Assembly (NCBI GenBank): GCA_016234595.1
Contig: JACRBG010000036.1
Span: 62,001-126,000 of the forward strand
Source of the DNA: Chloroflexota bacterium
GTDB lineage: Bacteria; Chloroflexota; Anaerolineae; Aggregatilineales; J027
Direction: 5' to 3'
Length of the DNA: 64,000 nt
The position numbers and the translations under genes were made by a program. The notes beneath the pieces were generated by a model. It made no database searches. It had not been told where the DNA came from and saw only the letters and a list, made by a program, of their open reading frames with translations. Below, piece after piece: positions 23,974-33,972 of this stretch (within the stretch, counting starts at the first letter, position 1; the number at the start of each line of letters is the position of its first letter).

Positions 23974-25301
23974 CCACATCAACTCATAATCTTACATCGA
24001 ACCGTGTGCGTGTCCGCCCCGGTCAATTCCTGCGCGGGGTCATTCGTGTGCCGGGGGATAAATCTATCTCGCATCGGGCGCTGATTTTTGGCGCATTGGC
24101 CGATGGCGTTAGTGAAATTCGGGGCTTTTTGCCCGCTGGCGATACTTTAGCGACCCTCGGCTGTATTCGTGCGTTGGGGGTGCAGGTAGACCGCCACGAT
24201 GACACCACCCTGACTGTACATGGACGGGGCTTGCGTGGTTTGCAACAACCCAATCAGCTATTGGATTGTGTTAATGCGGGCACTGGAATCCGGCTATTGG
24301 CTGGTGTGATGGCAGGCCAACCTTTCCCCAGCATCCTCGATGGCAGTGAACAACTGCGCCGCCGCCCCATGAAACGTATCACCGAACCGTTGCGCCTGAT
24401 GGGGGCAAATGTTGAAGAAGATGAAGGCCGTGCCCCTTTGCATTTTGGTGGTGCTCATCTAAAGGGCATTACCTATGAAATGCCTGTCGCCAGCGCCCAA
24501 GTCAAAAGCTGTTTGTTATTGGCAGGCCTATTTGCCAGTGGCCCCACCACGATTATTGAACCCGGCCCGGCCCGTGACCATACGGAAGGTATGTTGCGGG
24601 CGATGGGGGCGGATATTCGCAAAAATGACAACCGGGTTACCATTACTCCGGTGGAGCGCCTGCGTCCCTTAAATTGGACTATTCCCGCTGATATTTCGTC
24701 GGCGGCCTTCCCACTGGTAGCAGGTTTATTGATACATGGAGCCGAAGTGGTGATTGAGGGTGTCGGGGTCAATGATACCCGCACAGGCATTATTGACGCG
24801 CTGGCGCTGATGGGCGCGACTGTGCATCAATCCAATGTGCATGAAGAAGGCGGCGAACCTGTTGCCGATCTAACCGTTCGATCCATCCCCCTGCACGGGG
24901 CCAATATCAAAGGCGACTTGGTCGTCCGTATGATTGACGAATTTCCAATATTGATGGTCGCGGCCCTCCATGCCAACGGTATTACCGAAGTCAGCGAGGC
25001 GCGTGAATTACGGGTTAAAGAAACCGATCGGATCGCCGTCATGGCGACTGAATTACGCAAATTGGGCGCGGTCATTGAAGAACGTCCAGATGGGTTTGTC
25101 ATCGAAGGGCCACAGCAACTCAGAGGCGCAGTGGTAGATGGGCATGACGATCATCGGGTTGCGATGAGCCTAACAGTTGCTGGATTGCTGGCCGAGGGCG
25201 AAACCATTGTCGAGGATGCCCGCTGCGCCCATGATTCATTCCCCGGTTTTGTGGAGACGATGCAATCATTAGGCGCAGACGCGACTTGGTGCGTGGATTA
25301 G
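23970..25301 (+). CDS. aroA: 3-phosphoshikimate 1-carboxyvinyltransferase (EPSP synthase)
   Basis: AroA adds the enolpyruvyl group to shikimate 3-phosphate, shikimate step 6. Signatures: VPGDKSISHRALIFGALADG, LLDCVNAGTGIRLLAG (phosphoenolpyruvate site), DGSEQLRRRPMKRITEPL, SAQVKSCLLLAGL, DEFPILMVAALHANG, ELRVKETDRIAVM and DGHDDHRVAMSLTVAGL. The NAGTGIRLLAG form resembles the class II group more than the enterobacterial form. It is 443 residues long. Its ATG overlaps the tyrA stop by four bases, implying translational coupling. It ends three bases before the stop of the convergent DUF3160 gene. Confidence 0.96.
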   Translation: MTTSTHNLTSNRVRVRPGQFLRGVIRVPGDKSISHRALIFGALADGVSEIRGFLPAGDTLATLGCIRALGVQVDRHDDTTLTVHGRGLRGLQQPNQLLDCVNAGTGIRLLAGVMAGQPFPSILDGSEQLRRRPMKRITEPLRLMGANVEEDEGRAPLHFGGAHLKGITYEMPVASAQVKSCLLLAGLFASGPTTIIEPGPARDHTEGMLRAMGADIRKNDNRVTITPVERLRPLNWTIPADISSAAFPLVAGLLIHGAEVVIEGVGVNDTRTGIIDALALMGATVHQSNVHEEGGEPVADLTVRSIPLHGANIKGDLVVRMIDEFPILMVAALHANGITEVSEARELRVKETDRIAVMATELRKLGAVIEERPDGFVIEGPQQLRGAVVDGHDDHRVAMSLTVAGLLAEGETIVEDARCAHDSFPGFVETMQSLGADATWCVD

Positions 25302-25304
25302 ACG

Positions 25305-27530
25305 CTATTGTTGGTCAGGCGTTTGGGGCAACATCAAATAGTTATAACCCTGTGGATTTGCAACAGGCAACCGGAAACTGCTAGTCCAATCAGGCGGAGT
25401 GGGGAGGGGGGCTGTACCAAAACGGTCCCGCCAATCGTCATCCGTCAGACGCATAGGTGGAAAGCCTTCCTCTACAAATTCATAATAAGTGAAGGTTGGG
25501 CCGACGTACATTGTGCTGACTTCGTCGGTGTTGCCTACAATCATTGTTGTCGAGACTGACCCCGTGCCAACGTGTAAAACGCCGGGGGGTAACAGTTCAG
25601 GAATTTGGGGGTTGTTGTTGATATTGGTATGTACATCAGCAACCAACGCGGGAGAGTCATCTTGCCACGGGAAGAGCTTCATATACCAGCCATTCCACTC
25701 CCACGGGTCTACCCCACAGATTTGTTGCGCCCGATACTGGCGGATAACAATGCTTCGCAAGAAAAGGTCTTCGTCTTCAGTAAACTGTTCGAGGCGAAGT
25801 TCCTTTTCGGCGAGAGTCTGTAACTGGGTTGCGGCGCTCTCAAGATCATTGAAATAGGTCAAGGTGGTTGCAATGGTACTTTGCTCATTTTCAAGCTCGT
25901 AGTCGCTTAAGACGCCATCGGAGGAGGCTATTTGCTCAAACGTACTGCGGCCTGCTCGCGCATAATCCGCCACTGCCGCATAAAAGGCGGGGTAGGGTTC
26001 AACGTAACCTGTTGGATATTGGCAGGTGAGTCCTCCGGTCGTAAATGATTGTTTGACATACAAGATGTTGTCATGCCGAAGCTGTGTCCAAGAAGCCAAT
26101 TGCGTGTGCAGCATCTTGTCAGCCCACGCGGGGGTTTGCATCGAATCCGCGTAAAAACCTTCGTCGGTTACGGGGGAGTTGAGGGCGCGTAATGCGGTCA
26201 ACCAGCGGTTATAAAAACTGCTCGTCCAGAAATCAACATCGGTCGTGCTCATGTTATTTACATTGACACGGGCGGCCTCCAGCGAATCTTGATAACCATA
26301 CAGGTCAAGTTCGCTTGCCAGATGGGTCAGGGCTCGATTATTGCCAATGGCATACATGACATCTAATGGTTTGGGGTAGGGTCTTAGAATCTGGCGACCC
26401 TCTTCATCGTAAAGGCGGTCAAACACAAGATTGCTCATGATTTCGGAGTCTATGACATAGCGCGACCCCAAGAGCATAAAGGTGACTGGCTGTGGGATGG
26501 CTTCCGTTCTGCCTAGATAGGCCCAAGTGATTTGACCGGAGATACGTTGCCAACCGTAATCACTGGTGGTTAACATTGTGAGCAACTGATCGGGGTTGGA
26601 ATAATTGAGCGCATCAGTTGGACTATTTAGGCCCACATCGCTCATCAGGCGTTCGAGGCCGTTAAGGGTCATGTTATCGCTCTGACCCACGAAGGCTTTT
26701 AATAGGTTGTCAATCGCTTCCCAATTGGCTTGCTGTTCGGCTTCTTGAATGGTCTGTCGTAGCAAAATAGCACTTGCTAGAGGCTCTAAATTAAGCGTTG
26801 GCATTGCGGTTTGGGGGTCAAAGCTTACCATGCGAAAATCAATTTGGGCTAACCATGTGATGGCGCGGAAATACAGGCCCAAATAATAATCTTCCGTGTA
26901 GTGCCCGCGTGGTTTAAAGAGAGTAAAATCAATCTCTCTTTTGACCCCAAATAAATCAATTGTTTCAATGCCTGCTGCTTCGGTCGCCATTGCGTGATAG
27001 CGATTGATGTTGGGGTCGGGTGGGGCGTCATTGAGCAGCATCAGGGCGGTGTTGAAATAGGTATCCATATCAGCATAAAGGGGTGTCATGGTGCTGTCGG
27101 TGTTGGCGGCTGCTTGGGAACGTAGTTTTATCAGGCTTTGCTCCAATAGGATTCGCAATCGGGGCATAAGGACATAACGCTCCATATTTTGCAGCAAATC
27201 GTCGTAGGTTTCATGCACTGCTTGTAGAATAGAATCGGTGGTGACCAATACAGGCAAATCTTTCCAATAAATATAGGCATAGGCCGTACTAAAACTATAG
27301 AAGACTAGACGATCACTCATCACGACGCCATTTTGCTCTAACAATGCAATTTCTTCGGGTGAGAGCGTAAATGTGCCGTCAATGAGATCAAAATACTGAG
27401 CATCCCGTGGGCTAAAACGTTTGGGACGCTGTTCAGAACTAGCCGACGCAAATTGTTGCAGATTTGAGGCTACGAGGGTGAGAAGGACGACGAAAATCAA
27501 CAATATGCGCCAATATCGGTAGTTAACCAT
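25305..27530 (-). CDS. DUF3160-family secreted protein
   Basis: The 741-residue protein has an N-terminal hydrophobic helix (residues 7-25) that is a signal peptide or anchor. FSPRDAQYFDLIDGTFTLSP, LVTTDSILQAVHETYDDLLQ and the long helical body match the DUF3160 family as I know it. The C-terminal 130 residues carry VADVHTNINNNPQIPELLPP and a Trp-rich end. Function is unknown; family members are exported. It is transcribed against the aromatic genes, splitting aroA from aroE. No sign of decay is seen. AAGGA lies ten bases before the ATG. Confidence 0.8.
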   Translation of the reverse strand: MVNYRYWRILLIFVVLLTLVASNLQQFASASSEQRPKRFSPRDAQYFDLIDGTFTLSPEEIALLEQNGVVMSDRLVFYSFSTAYAYIYWKDLPVLVTTDSILQAVHETYDDLLQNMERYVLMPRLRILLEQSLIKLRSQAAANTDSTMTPLYADMDTYFNTALMLLNDAPPDPNINRYHAMATEAAGIETIDLFGVKREIDFTLFKPRGHYTEDYYLGLYFRAITWLAQIDFRMVSFDPQTAMPTLNLEPLASAILLRQTIQEAEQQANWEAIDNLLKAFVGQSDNMTLNGLERLMSDVGLNSPTDALNYSNPDQLLTMLTTSDYGWQRISGQITWAYLGRTEAIPQPVTFMLLGSRYVIDSEIMSNLVFDRLYDEEGRQILRPYPKPLDVMYAIGNNRALTHLASELDLYGYQDSLEAARVNVNNMSTTDVDFWTSSFYNRWLTALRALNSPVTDEGFYADSMQTPAWADKMLHTQLASWTQLRHDNILYVKQSFTTGGLTCQYPTGYVEPYPAFYAAVADYARAGRSTFEQIASSDGVLSDYELENEQSTIATTLTYFNDLESAATQLQTLAEKELRLEQFTEDEDLFLRSIVIRQYRAQQICGVDPWEWNGWYMKLFPWQDDSPALVADVHTNINNNPQIPELLPPGVLHVGTGSVSTTMIVGNTDEVSTMYVGPTFTYYEFVEEGFPPMRLTDDDWRDRFGTAPLPTPPDWTSSFRLPVANPQGYNYLMLPQTPDQQ

Positions 27531-27628
27531 GGCGTTTATGTCCTTTGCCCAGAGGGGCCTATTGCTGACTTGGAGGTAATATTACTATTGGATTATATGG
27601 CGAAAGTTCGAATTGGGGGAGATTGTTC

Positions 27629-28468
27629 ATGAAGCGCCTAGGGATCATCGGTTGGCCGGTTGAGCACAGCCTATCGCCTGCCATGCACAACACAGCGTTT
27701 GCGGCGCTTGGTTTGACCGATTGGCATTATGAACTATTGCCCACGCCAAAAGAGGAACTAGCGACCCGCATCGAAAATCTGATGGGGGAAGGGTTTGTGG
27801 GGGCGAATGTCACTGTTCCGCATAAACAAGCGGTGATGCCCCTTCTCCACAATATCACATTGGCTGCGCGGGGTATTGGTGCGGTCAACACCATCCTGAT
27901 TGAAGAGGGTCGCACTGAAGGCTACAACACGGACAGCCCCGGTTTCATGCTTGACCTTGCCGCACAGGGGGTCGAGGTCGCTGGCAAACAAGCGATTGTG
28001 TTGGGAGCAGGCGGTTCGGCCCATGCGGTGGTGTTGGGCCTTGCCAACGGTGGGGCACACGTCACAGTCGTGGCCCGTCGGGATAATGCGGCATGGGAAC
28101 TGCGTAATAATGTGCGGCGCGGCGTGTCTAAACAGCTTGAAATTGATGTGCAAAGCCAATCCGCCCTAGCCAAAATCGCCCCAACAGCCGATGTGATTGT
28201 CAACACGACCCCTGTTGGCATGTGGCCCAAAGTAGATGAATCCCCTTGGCCCGCCAATGTGCCGATTCCAAGCGGGGCGGTGGTCTATGATCTGATTTAT
28301 CGTCCCATCGAGACCACATTCATGCAGCAGGCCGTTGCTGCTGGGGCACGAGCCATTGGTGGCTTGGGGATGCTGGTGTATCAAGGTGCGGCGGCTTTTG
28401 AGCTGTGGACGGGTCAGCAAGCGCCTGTCGAGGTGATGCGTGCGGCAGCGTTGGCCGCATTAAAATAG
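27629..28468 (+). CDS. aroE: Shikimate dehydrogenase
   Basis: AroE reduces 3-dehydroshikimate with NADPH, shikimate step 4. The substrate domain has GWPVEHSLSPAMHNTAFAAL and ANVTVPHKQAVMPLL with the catalytic Lys. The cofactor domain has LGAGGSAHAVVLGLA and NTTPVGMWP. The C-terminal GGLGMLVYQGAAAFELWTGQ is diagnostic. A frame from TTG 27623 exists, but GGGGGAG eight bases before ATG 27629 fixes that start (279 residues). It opens the second block of aromatic genes. Confidence 0.96.
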   Translation: MKRLGIIGWPVEHSLSPAMHNTAFAALGLTDWHYELLPTPKEELATRIENLMGEGFVGANVTVPHKQAVMPLLHNITLAARGIGAVNTILIEEGRTEGYNTDSPGFMLDLAAQGVEVAGKQAIVLGAGGSAHAVVLGLANGGAHVTVVARRDNAAWELRNNVRRGVSKQLEIDVQSQSALAKIAPTADVIVNTTPVGMWPKVDESPWPANVPIPSGAVVYDLIYRPIETTFMQQAVAAGARAIGGLGMLVYQGAAAFELWTGQQAPVEVMRAAALAALK

Positions 28469-28531
28469 TGCGAATGAGCCGCTTCAGGTATGATTATTGA
28501 GATAGAAGCTAGTGCGGATTAAGGAGCATGT

Positions 28532-29269
28532 ATGGCCCGTATCACCCGCGATGATGTCATCTCAATTTTGGGGCGTGACCGTGACTTAACAGGCCTCAAT
28601 CTTTCAATGCTCAAACTCAGAGGGCTAGATTTGAGCGAGGCAAATTTAACGGGGGCGAATCTGTTTTATTGTGACTTGGCAAACTGCAATCTTACCGGGG
28701 CGATTCTGCAAGATGCAAACTTGATGAATGCGCGTATGCCTGAAGCCAAAATGGATTTTGCCTATCTTGCTGGCGCAAAACTGAATCATGCCCGCCTCTA
28801 CCACACCTCATTGGTACAGGCAATTTTTCAGACCGCTACTTTGGATTACTGCAATTTGACCCGCGCCCGCTTGCAAGATGCGGATTTTACCCGTGCTCAT
28901 ATGGATAGTTGTTATCTGATTGGGGCGGATTTGACCGGAGCCTGTCTGCGGGAGGCTTCACTGATGTCGGCTAATTTAAGCGATGCCAAACTTTTTGGTG
29001 TGGATGCTGAAGCGGCTAATTTCCAATCAGCCAATTTAAGCAAGGCTCAGTGTGATCGAGGGTATTTTGTGGGTGCAATTCTGGCAGATGCCAATTTGAC
29101 CAATACATCTTTTGCTGAGGCTGATTTGTCGGCAGCGACGCTTTCACGGGCGACGGCAGAGGAAGCCAATTTTAGTTATACCAACTTGAGTATTGCCCGT
29201 TTTATAGATACTAAAGTTCGTGATGCAAATTTTACTGGCGCAATTTTAGATGGCGTGGAAGGCTTATGA
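28532..29269 (+). CDS. Pentapeptide-repeat protein
   Basis: Residues 25-240 are a run of A(D/N)LxX pentapeptides (for example LSEANLTGANLFYCDLANCN), predicted to form a right-handed quadrilateral beta-helix of about eleven turns. No membrane segment, kinase or toxin-immunity domain is attached. Some family members mimic DNA and protect gyrase; most have no known role. The start has AAGGAG. Its stop overlaps the aroC start by four bases (ATGA), so it is embedded in the aromatic transcript. Why it sits between aroE and aroC is unclear. Confidence 0.9.
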   Translation: MARITRDDVISILGRDRDLTGLNLSMLKLRGLDLSEANLTGANLFYCDLANCNLTGAILQDANLMNARMPEAKMDFAYLAGAKLNHARLYHTSLVQAIFQTATLDYCNLTRARLQDADFTRAHMDSCYLIGADLTGACLREASLMSANLSDAKLFGVDAEAANFQSANLSKAQCDRGYFVGAILADANLTNTSFAEADLSAATLSRATAEEANFSYTNLSIARFIDTKVRDANFTGAILDGVEGL

Positions 29270-30441
29270 TTCGATTTTTAACGGCGGGGGAAAGTCATGG
29301 CCCGCTTTTGACCGGAATTTTAGAGGGGATGCCTGCTGGGATACCCCTTTCGCAAGAACAACTGAACCTCGACCTTGCCCGTCGCCAACAGGGCTACGGT
29401 AGTGGTGGTCGAATGCAAATTGAGCGCGATGAGGTACGCATTACCGGTGGGGTTATGGCGGGCAAAACAACAGGTGGCCCCATTAGCCTGATCATTGAAA
29501 ACCGCGATTGGAAAAACTGGGCCGAAAAAGACATCCCCCCCATGACCACACCACGTCCGGGTCATGCTGACCTGACGGGCACGCTTAAATATGGCTATGA
29601 TGATTTACGCATCGCCTTAGAACGTTCGAGTGCGCGTGAGACAGCCGTGCGTGTGGCGGTGGGCGCGATTTGTAAACGCCTTTTAGATGAATTTGGTATC
29701 GTTATTGGCGGCTATGTTACTGAAATTGGCGGGGTCGTGGCGGATTTACCCGAACCGCCCGATTATTCAGCCCGTTTTGCTGCCGCTGAAGAATCCGATG
29801 TGCGTTGCCCCGACCCCATTGCCTCGGAAGGCATTCGGGCCGCCATCCGCCAATGCAAAATTGATAAAGACACACTCGGCGGGGTGATTGAAGTCATTGT
29901 GCTGCATCTACCCCCCGGCTTAGGCTCACATGTGCATTATGACCGCCGCCTGAGTGGTCGTTTGGTGGGTGCGGTGTGTAGCATCCAGAGCATTAAGGGG
30001 GCGGAAATCGGTACAGCTTTTGCCAACACCCGCAAACCCGGTACGCAAGTCCACGACCAAATCTTATTGGGGGAAGATGGCAAACTCATCCGCGAAACTA
30101 ATCGCTCTGGTGGTTTGGAAGGGGGCATGACGACAGGCGAACCCTTGATCGTCCGCGCTGCCATGAAACCGATCAGTACGACCCTGACGCCGCTGGCCTC
30201 GGTCAATTTGGCGACGGGTGAACCCGAAGGCACGACCTATGAACGCAGCGATTTTTGTGCTACGCCGCGCGCCGTCCCTGTGATTGAGGCGATGGTGGCG
30301 ATTGTGCTGGCCGATGCGCTGCTCGAAAAATTGGGTGGCGACTCGCTGTCGGAAATGCGTCCCCGTTATGATGCACTTAAACGCGGCGGATTGAGCGATT
30401 TTGCGATGCACAACACGACTTGGCGGTTTGGTTATGTCTGA
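29266..30441 (+). CDS. aroC: Chorismate synthase
   Basis: AroC converts EPSP to chorismate with reduced FMN, shikimate step 7. Conserved segments in order: TAGESHGPLLTGILEGMPAG, RRQQGYGSGGRMQIERDEVR, GGVMAGKTTGGPISLIIENR, PRPGHADLTGTLKYGYDDLR, ALERSSARETAVRVAVGA, NRSGGLEGGMTTGEPLIVRA. The 391-residue length is standard. There is no flavin-reductase domain, so it is probably of the type needing an external reductant. It is coupled to both neighbours by overlapping start/stop codons. Confidence 0.97.
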   Translation: MIRFLTAGESHGPLLTGILEGMPAGIPLSQEQLNLDLARRQQGYGSGGRMQIERDEVRITGGVMAGKTTGGPISLIIENRDWKNWAEKDIPPMTTPRPGHADLTGTLKYGYDDLRIALERSSARETAVRVAVGAICKRLLDEFGIVIGGYVTEIGGVVADLPEPPDYSARFAAAEESDVRCPDPIASEGIRAAIRQCKIDKDTLGGVIEVIVLHLPPGLGSHVHYDRRLSGRLVGAVCSIQSIKGAEIGTAFANTRKPGTQVHDQILLGEDGKLIRETNRSGGLEGGMTTGEPLIVRAAMKPISTTLTPLASVNLATGEPEGTTYERSDFCATPRAVPVIEAMVAIVLADALLEKLGGDSLSEMRPRYDALKRGGLSDFAMHNTTWRFGYV

Positions 30442-32032
30442 TACTCCACAACGTAAACTTGTCCTAACAGGTTTTATGGGGACAGGCAAAACCACCTTGG
30501 GTAAGCTCGTGGCGGAAAAAGTCGGCGTGCCCTTTGTTGACCTTGATGATGTGATTGTGCAAAAGGTTGGCCTAAGCATCCCCGAAATTTTTGAAAAATA
30601 CGGTGAGGCGGGTTTCCGTGCTTGGGAATCGGCTGTTTGTGCCGAAGTCGCCGCCGACCCGCGCGTCATGGTTGTAGCGACGGGTGGGGGAGCATTATTG
30701 AACTCCACCAATCAAGAGGTCTTTGCTGATGAGATTGTAATGTGCCTTAACGCATCTCCAGAAATTATTTATGAGCGTATCAAGGATGATGTAAACCGCC
30801 CCTTATTGGCTGTGGAAGACCCACTTGCCCGGATTTCTGAATTATTGAAAAAGCGCGAACCCATCTACAAAAGTTTTCGCTATCAACTATTTAACACCAA
30901 GTCTGGCGCGGAATCTCAAGTCTGGATGGTGGAAACAATTCTCAGCTTTTGGATACCCGATAGCGAAATACGCAAAAAGCACTTAATGGTCCGTTCACCC
31001 GAGGGCCATTACCCTGTCTATATTCAGAATAACGCCCATTTGAATGAAAAGAGTGATTTCATCATGGATTGTTATTTGAACTATTTTGAATGCACAAAAG
31101 TCGTTGTTGCCGATACGAATGTCGCCCCCATATACGGCGAACAACTTATCCCTCAATTATTTCGTTCAAATACGGCTCATTTGGTGGTTATTCCAGCAGG
31201 TGAAGAGTACAAAAATCTCGATACTGTCAAATTTCTCTACGATGAATTTGCCCGACTCGGCCTCGACCGTCATGGTGTTGTCATTGCGCTTGGGGGTGGG
31301 GTGGTGGGGGATACCGTCGGTTTTGCGGCGGCAACCTACATGCGCGGCGTGAAATTGGTGCAAATTCCGACGACCCTTTTGGCGATGGTCGATTCTTCCG
31401 TCGGCGGCAAGGTTGGGGTGGATATTCCACAGGGCAAAAATTTAGTCGGCGCGTTTAAACAACCCGATTTGGTCATCATTGACCCCGAAGTGCTCAAAAC
31501 CCTGCCCCCTGAAGAAATGAGCGCGGGTATGGCGGAGGTCATTAAACATGGCCTTATAGCTAATCCTGCCTTGTTGGATGAAGACATGCCGCTGGTCGAA
31601 AAAATCAAAGCGGCGGTGCAGGTCAAAATAGATATTGTCCAGCGCGACCCGTATGAACAAGGTGAACGCGCCCATTTAAATCTCGGCCACACCTTTGCCC
31701 ATGCGATTGAGCAGGTCAGCGGTTATGCGTGGCGGCATGGTTTTGCGGTGGGGGTAGGGTTGATTGGCGCAGCGATGCTCTCGCAAAAATTAGGCTATCT
31801 CGATGGCGATGACGTAGGCTTTATCGAGCATAAGGTCAAATCAGCGGGGCTACCCATTCGTTATCAAGGGTTATCCCCCGAAGCTCTCTGGGAAGCCATG
31901 AAATTGGACAAAAAATGGCGGGGTGGTCGTTCCCATTTTGTCATTTTAAAAGGCATTGGCAATCCGGCGGTGGTGTCGGATGTGCCGCGTGAAACCGTAC
32001 TCGAAATTTTGGAGATGCTGCGTGATGGCTAA
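30434..32032 (+). CDS. aroKB: Shikimate kinase / 3-dehydroquinate synthase fusion
   Basis: Residues 1-170 are shikimate kinase: P-loop [35 protein letters not shown] and [11 protein letters not shown]. Residues 185-532 are 3-dehydroquinate synthase: [66 protein letters not shown] and [12 protein letters not shown] with Zn-ligand His. The fusion performs steps 5 and 2 of the shikimate pathway. The frame is open from 30401, but ATG 30434, overlapping the aroC stop by eight bases, gives the natural kinase N-terminus. Both domains look complete and catalytically intact. Confidence 0.95.
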   Translation: MSDTPQRKLVLTGFMGTGKTTLGKLVAEKVGVPFVDLDDVIVQKVGLSIPEIFEKYGEAGFRAWESAVCAEVAADPRVMVVATGGGALLNSTNQEVFADEIVMCLNASPEIIYERIKDDVNRPLLAVEDPLARISELLKKREPIYKSFRYQLFNTKSGAESQVWMVETILSFWIPDSEIRKKHLMVRSPEGHYPVYIQNNAHLNEKSDFIMDCYLNYFECTKVVVADTNVAPIYGEQLIPQLFRSNTAHLVVIPAGEEYKNLDTVKFLYDEFARLGLDRHGVVIALGGGVVGDTVGFAAATYMRGVKLVQIPTTLLAMVDSSVGGKVGVDIPQGKNLVGAFKQPDLVIIDPEVLKTLPPEEMSAGMAEVIKHGLIANPALLDEDMPLVEKIKAAVQVKIDIVQRDPYEQGERAHLNLGHTFAHAIEQVSGYAWRHGFAVGVGLIGAAMLSQKLGYLDGDDVGFIEHKVKSAGLPIRYQGLSPEALWEAMKLDKKWRGGRSHFVILKGIGNPAVVSDVPRETVLEILEMLRDG

Positions 32033-32480
32033 TATTCAACCGATGACGATTCTAGTTCTGCATGGCCCCAACCTTAATTTATTGGGGACGCGCGAACCGG
32101 AGGTGTATGGCAGCATCACGCTTGACCATATCAACGCCGCCCTGCATGATGCGGCTGCCCCTCACGCGATTTCGCTGCAAATTCACCAATCTAATCATGA
32201 GGGTCAATTAATTGATTGGATTCAGGGGGCACGTGAATGGGCGGCGGGCCTGATTATTAACCCCGGCGGTTATACCCATACCTCGGTCGCCTTACGGGAT
32301 GTCATTTCGGGGGTGGCCCTGCCAACCGTTGAATGTCATTTGTCGAACATCCATGCCCGTGAATCATTCCGCCATACCTCCCTCATTGCCCCGGTTTGCA
32401 TTGGGCAGATTTGTGGTTTTGGCTGGCGCAGTTACCTTCTTGCCCTTGAGGCCCTGCGGGCCCATCTCCAAGACCAATAG
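32025..32480 (+). CDS. aroQ: 3-dehydroquinate dehydratase, type II
   Basis: AroQ dehydrates 3-dehydroquinate, shikimate step 3. Type II signatures: [19 protein letters not shown] (with the catalytic Tyr), [33 protein letters not shown], and [10 protein letters not shown]-type [18 protein letters not shown] with the catalytic His. The frame is open from 31956, but ATG 32025 overlaps the aroKB stop by eight bases and has GGAG ten bases upstream (151 residues); ATG 32043 is the other option. Last gene of the aromatic block. Confidence 0.95.
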   Translation: MANIQPMTILVLHGPNLNLLGTREPEVYGSITLDHINAALHDAAAPHAISLQIHQSNHEGQLIDWIQGAREWAAGLIINPGGYTHTSVALRDVISGVALPTVECHLSNIHARESFRHTSLIAPVCIGQICGFGWRSYLLALEALRAHLQDQ

Positions 32481-32486
32481 ATTTAT

Positions 32487-32523
32487 TTTTACAGGAGTGA
32501 GGTTGTGACTTACTCCTGTAAAA
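32487..32523 (+). terminator. Terminator after the aromatic block
   Basis: TTTTACAGGAGT (32487-32498) and ACTCCTGTAAAA (32512-32523) are perfectly complementary over 12 bases around a 13-base loop. Only three T follow. Confidence 0.7.
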
Positions 32524-32676
32524 TTTGACTCCTTGACCCGATTTTGTTTGTGTTTTCTGACAGGCCCCAACAGGTCAAACGTGGGTTGAATCCCAATTTT
32601 TTCTGGTAAAATAGCCAGCCACATTACAGCCATCATCGTGGCGTTAGCTCGTTAGTAGTGGGTTTTTGGAGATAAG

Positions 32677-33963
32677 TTGGCTATGCAAATTCGCCGGGAT
32701 CGTTCCGCGCTCCATTTTGGCCGACGCGCCCGCCGCCGAGGGCCTAGCTGGTTTTTCGGATTTTGGTTTTTTTCGATGGCCGCTGCTGTTGGTGTGATCT
32801 GGCAGTTTAACCGCGTTCAGCCCGAAGTGTTGGCTGTTGTGATGGGGCCACCGACCCCCACCACCGATGCCGTGACCCTTGCCCAATTGGCAGAAGAGGC
32901 CTATTGGCAGGGTGATTTGGATAACAGTATCCTCTATTATTCCCAAGCCTATGAAATGACTCCCGAAGATATGGGCATTATGTTTGAATATGTCCGTAAT
33001 CTCGTTTATGGCAGCTATGATGGCCGCGGTTTTGGCTTCCGTGCCGACCGTGCCCTTGAAGTCGCCCAAGCAGCGGTGGACAATTTCCCCAATGATCCGC
33101 GTGCCCTTGCTGCCTACACGTTGGCTTTGGTTTCCAAAGATCGTGGCGAAGAGGCAGCCTCGGCGGGGATTAAAGCAGTGGATCGTGCGCCAGATTGGGC
33201 TGAGCCCCTCGCCTATCTTTCAATGGCCTATCGGGAACAAGAGCGCTGGTTAAATGCTCAAGAAACCGCCCAAAAAGCGGTTGATCTCAATCCGAACAGT
33301 GTAGATGCACGGCGGTCATTGGCTTTGGCGATGGCCTTTACGGGGCAATTTGATATTGCGATTAGCCAATATGAACAAGCTATCCAAGCCCAACCGCGCC
33401 TCAATGTGCTCTATTTCGAACTTGCCCCTTATTATATCGTCAAAGGCAATTTCGATGCCGCCATCCAAGCCTATGATCGGGTGCTGGCAAATGATTCGCA
33501 TAACGTGAAGGCGTGGACGCGCAAATGTGAGACGTTTTTCCAAGAGCGTAATGACATCAGTGCCCGTGAATCCTGTGAGCAAGCCGTCGAGCTTGACCCG
33601 ACCTATCCGGATGCGTGGAAACAGTTGGGCATGGTGCAATATACTAGTCGTAATTATGAAGGTTCGATTGAATCCTTCCAAATTTGTGTGCAATTAATGA
33701 CCGATGGCGGTTGGAAGTTAGAAGACCAACTGGGGGAATGTTATACCTATCAGGGCCTTGCCTATCAATTATTAGCCCAGTGCCATTTGGCTATGCCGGT
33801 ATTTGAGATTGCCTTGCAAACAAATCCGGGTCAGACGCTGCTTAATTACATTTATATAGGCATGGACTACTGTATCAAAGGCGATAGCAATTATTCAGGC
33901 TATCAAGTACCTACTGCCGTGCCTCCCACACCTATTCCACCGGAACCAATCGGGATTTACTGA
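32677..33963 (+). CDS. Membrane-anchored TPR protein (first of two)
   Basis: A basic N-terminus rich in Arg is followed by one transmembrane helix (residues 26-46, SWFFGFWFFSMAAAVGVIW). Residues 65-400 hold about nine TPR hairpins (EEAYWQGDLDNSILYYSQAY; AYREQERWLNAQETAQKAVD; APYYIVKGNFDAAIQAYDRV). The orientation places the repeats outside the membrane. A short Pro-rich tail ends the protein. Its neighbour at 33973 has the same architecture, so the pair probably arose by duplication and may work together as a surface scaffold. No enzymatic motif is visible. Confidence 0.8.
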   Translation: MAMQIRRDRSALHFGRRARRRGPSWFFGFWFFSMAAAVGVIWQFNRVQPEVLAVVMGPPTPTTDAVTLAQLAEEAYWQGDLDNSILYYSQAYEMTPEDMGIMFEYVRNLVYGSYDGRGFGFRADRALEVAQAAVDNFPNDPRALAAYTLALVSKDRGEEAASAGIKAVDRAPDWAEPLAYLSMAYREQERWLNAQETAQKAVDLNPNSVDARRSLALAMAFTGQFDIAISQYEQAIQAQPRLNVLYFELAPYYIVKGNFDAAIQAYDRVLANDSHNVKAWTRKCETFFQERNDISARESCEQAVELDPTYPDAWKQLGMVQYTSRNYEGSIESFQICVQLMTDGGWKLEDQLGECYTYQGLAYQLLAQCHLAMPVFEIALQTNPGQTLLNYIYIGMDYCIKGDSNYSGYQVPTAVPPTPIPPEPIGIY

Positions 33964-33972
33964 TAAACAACT

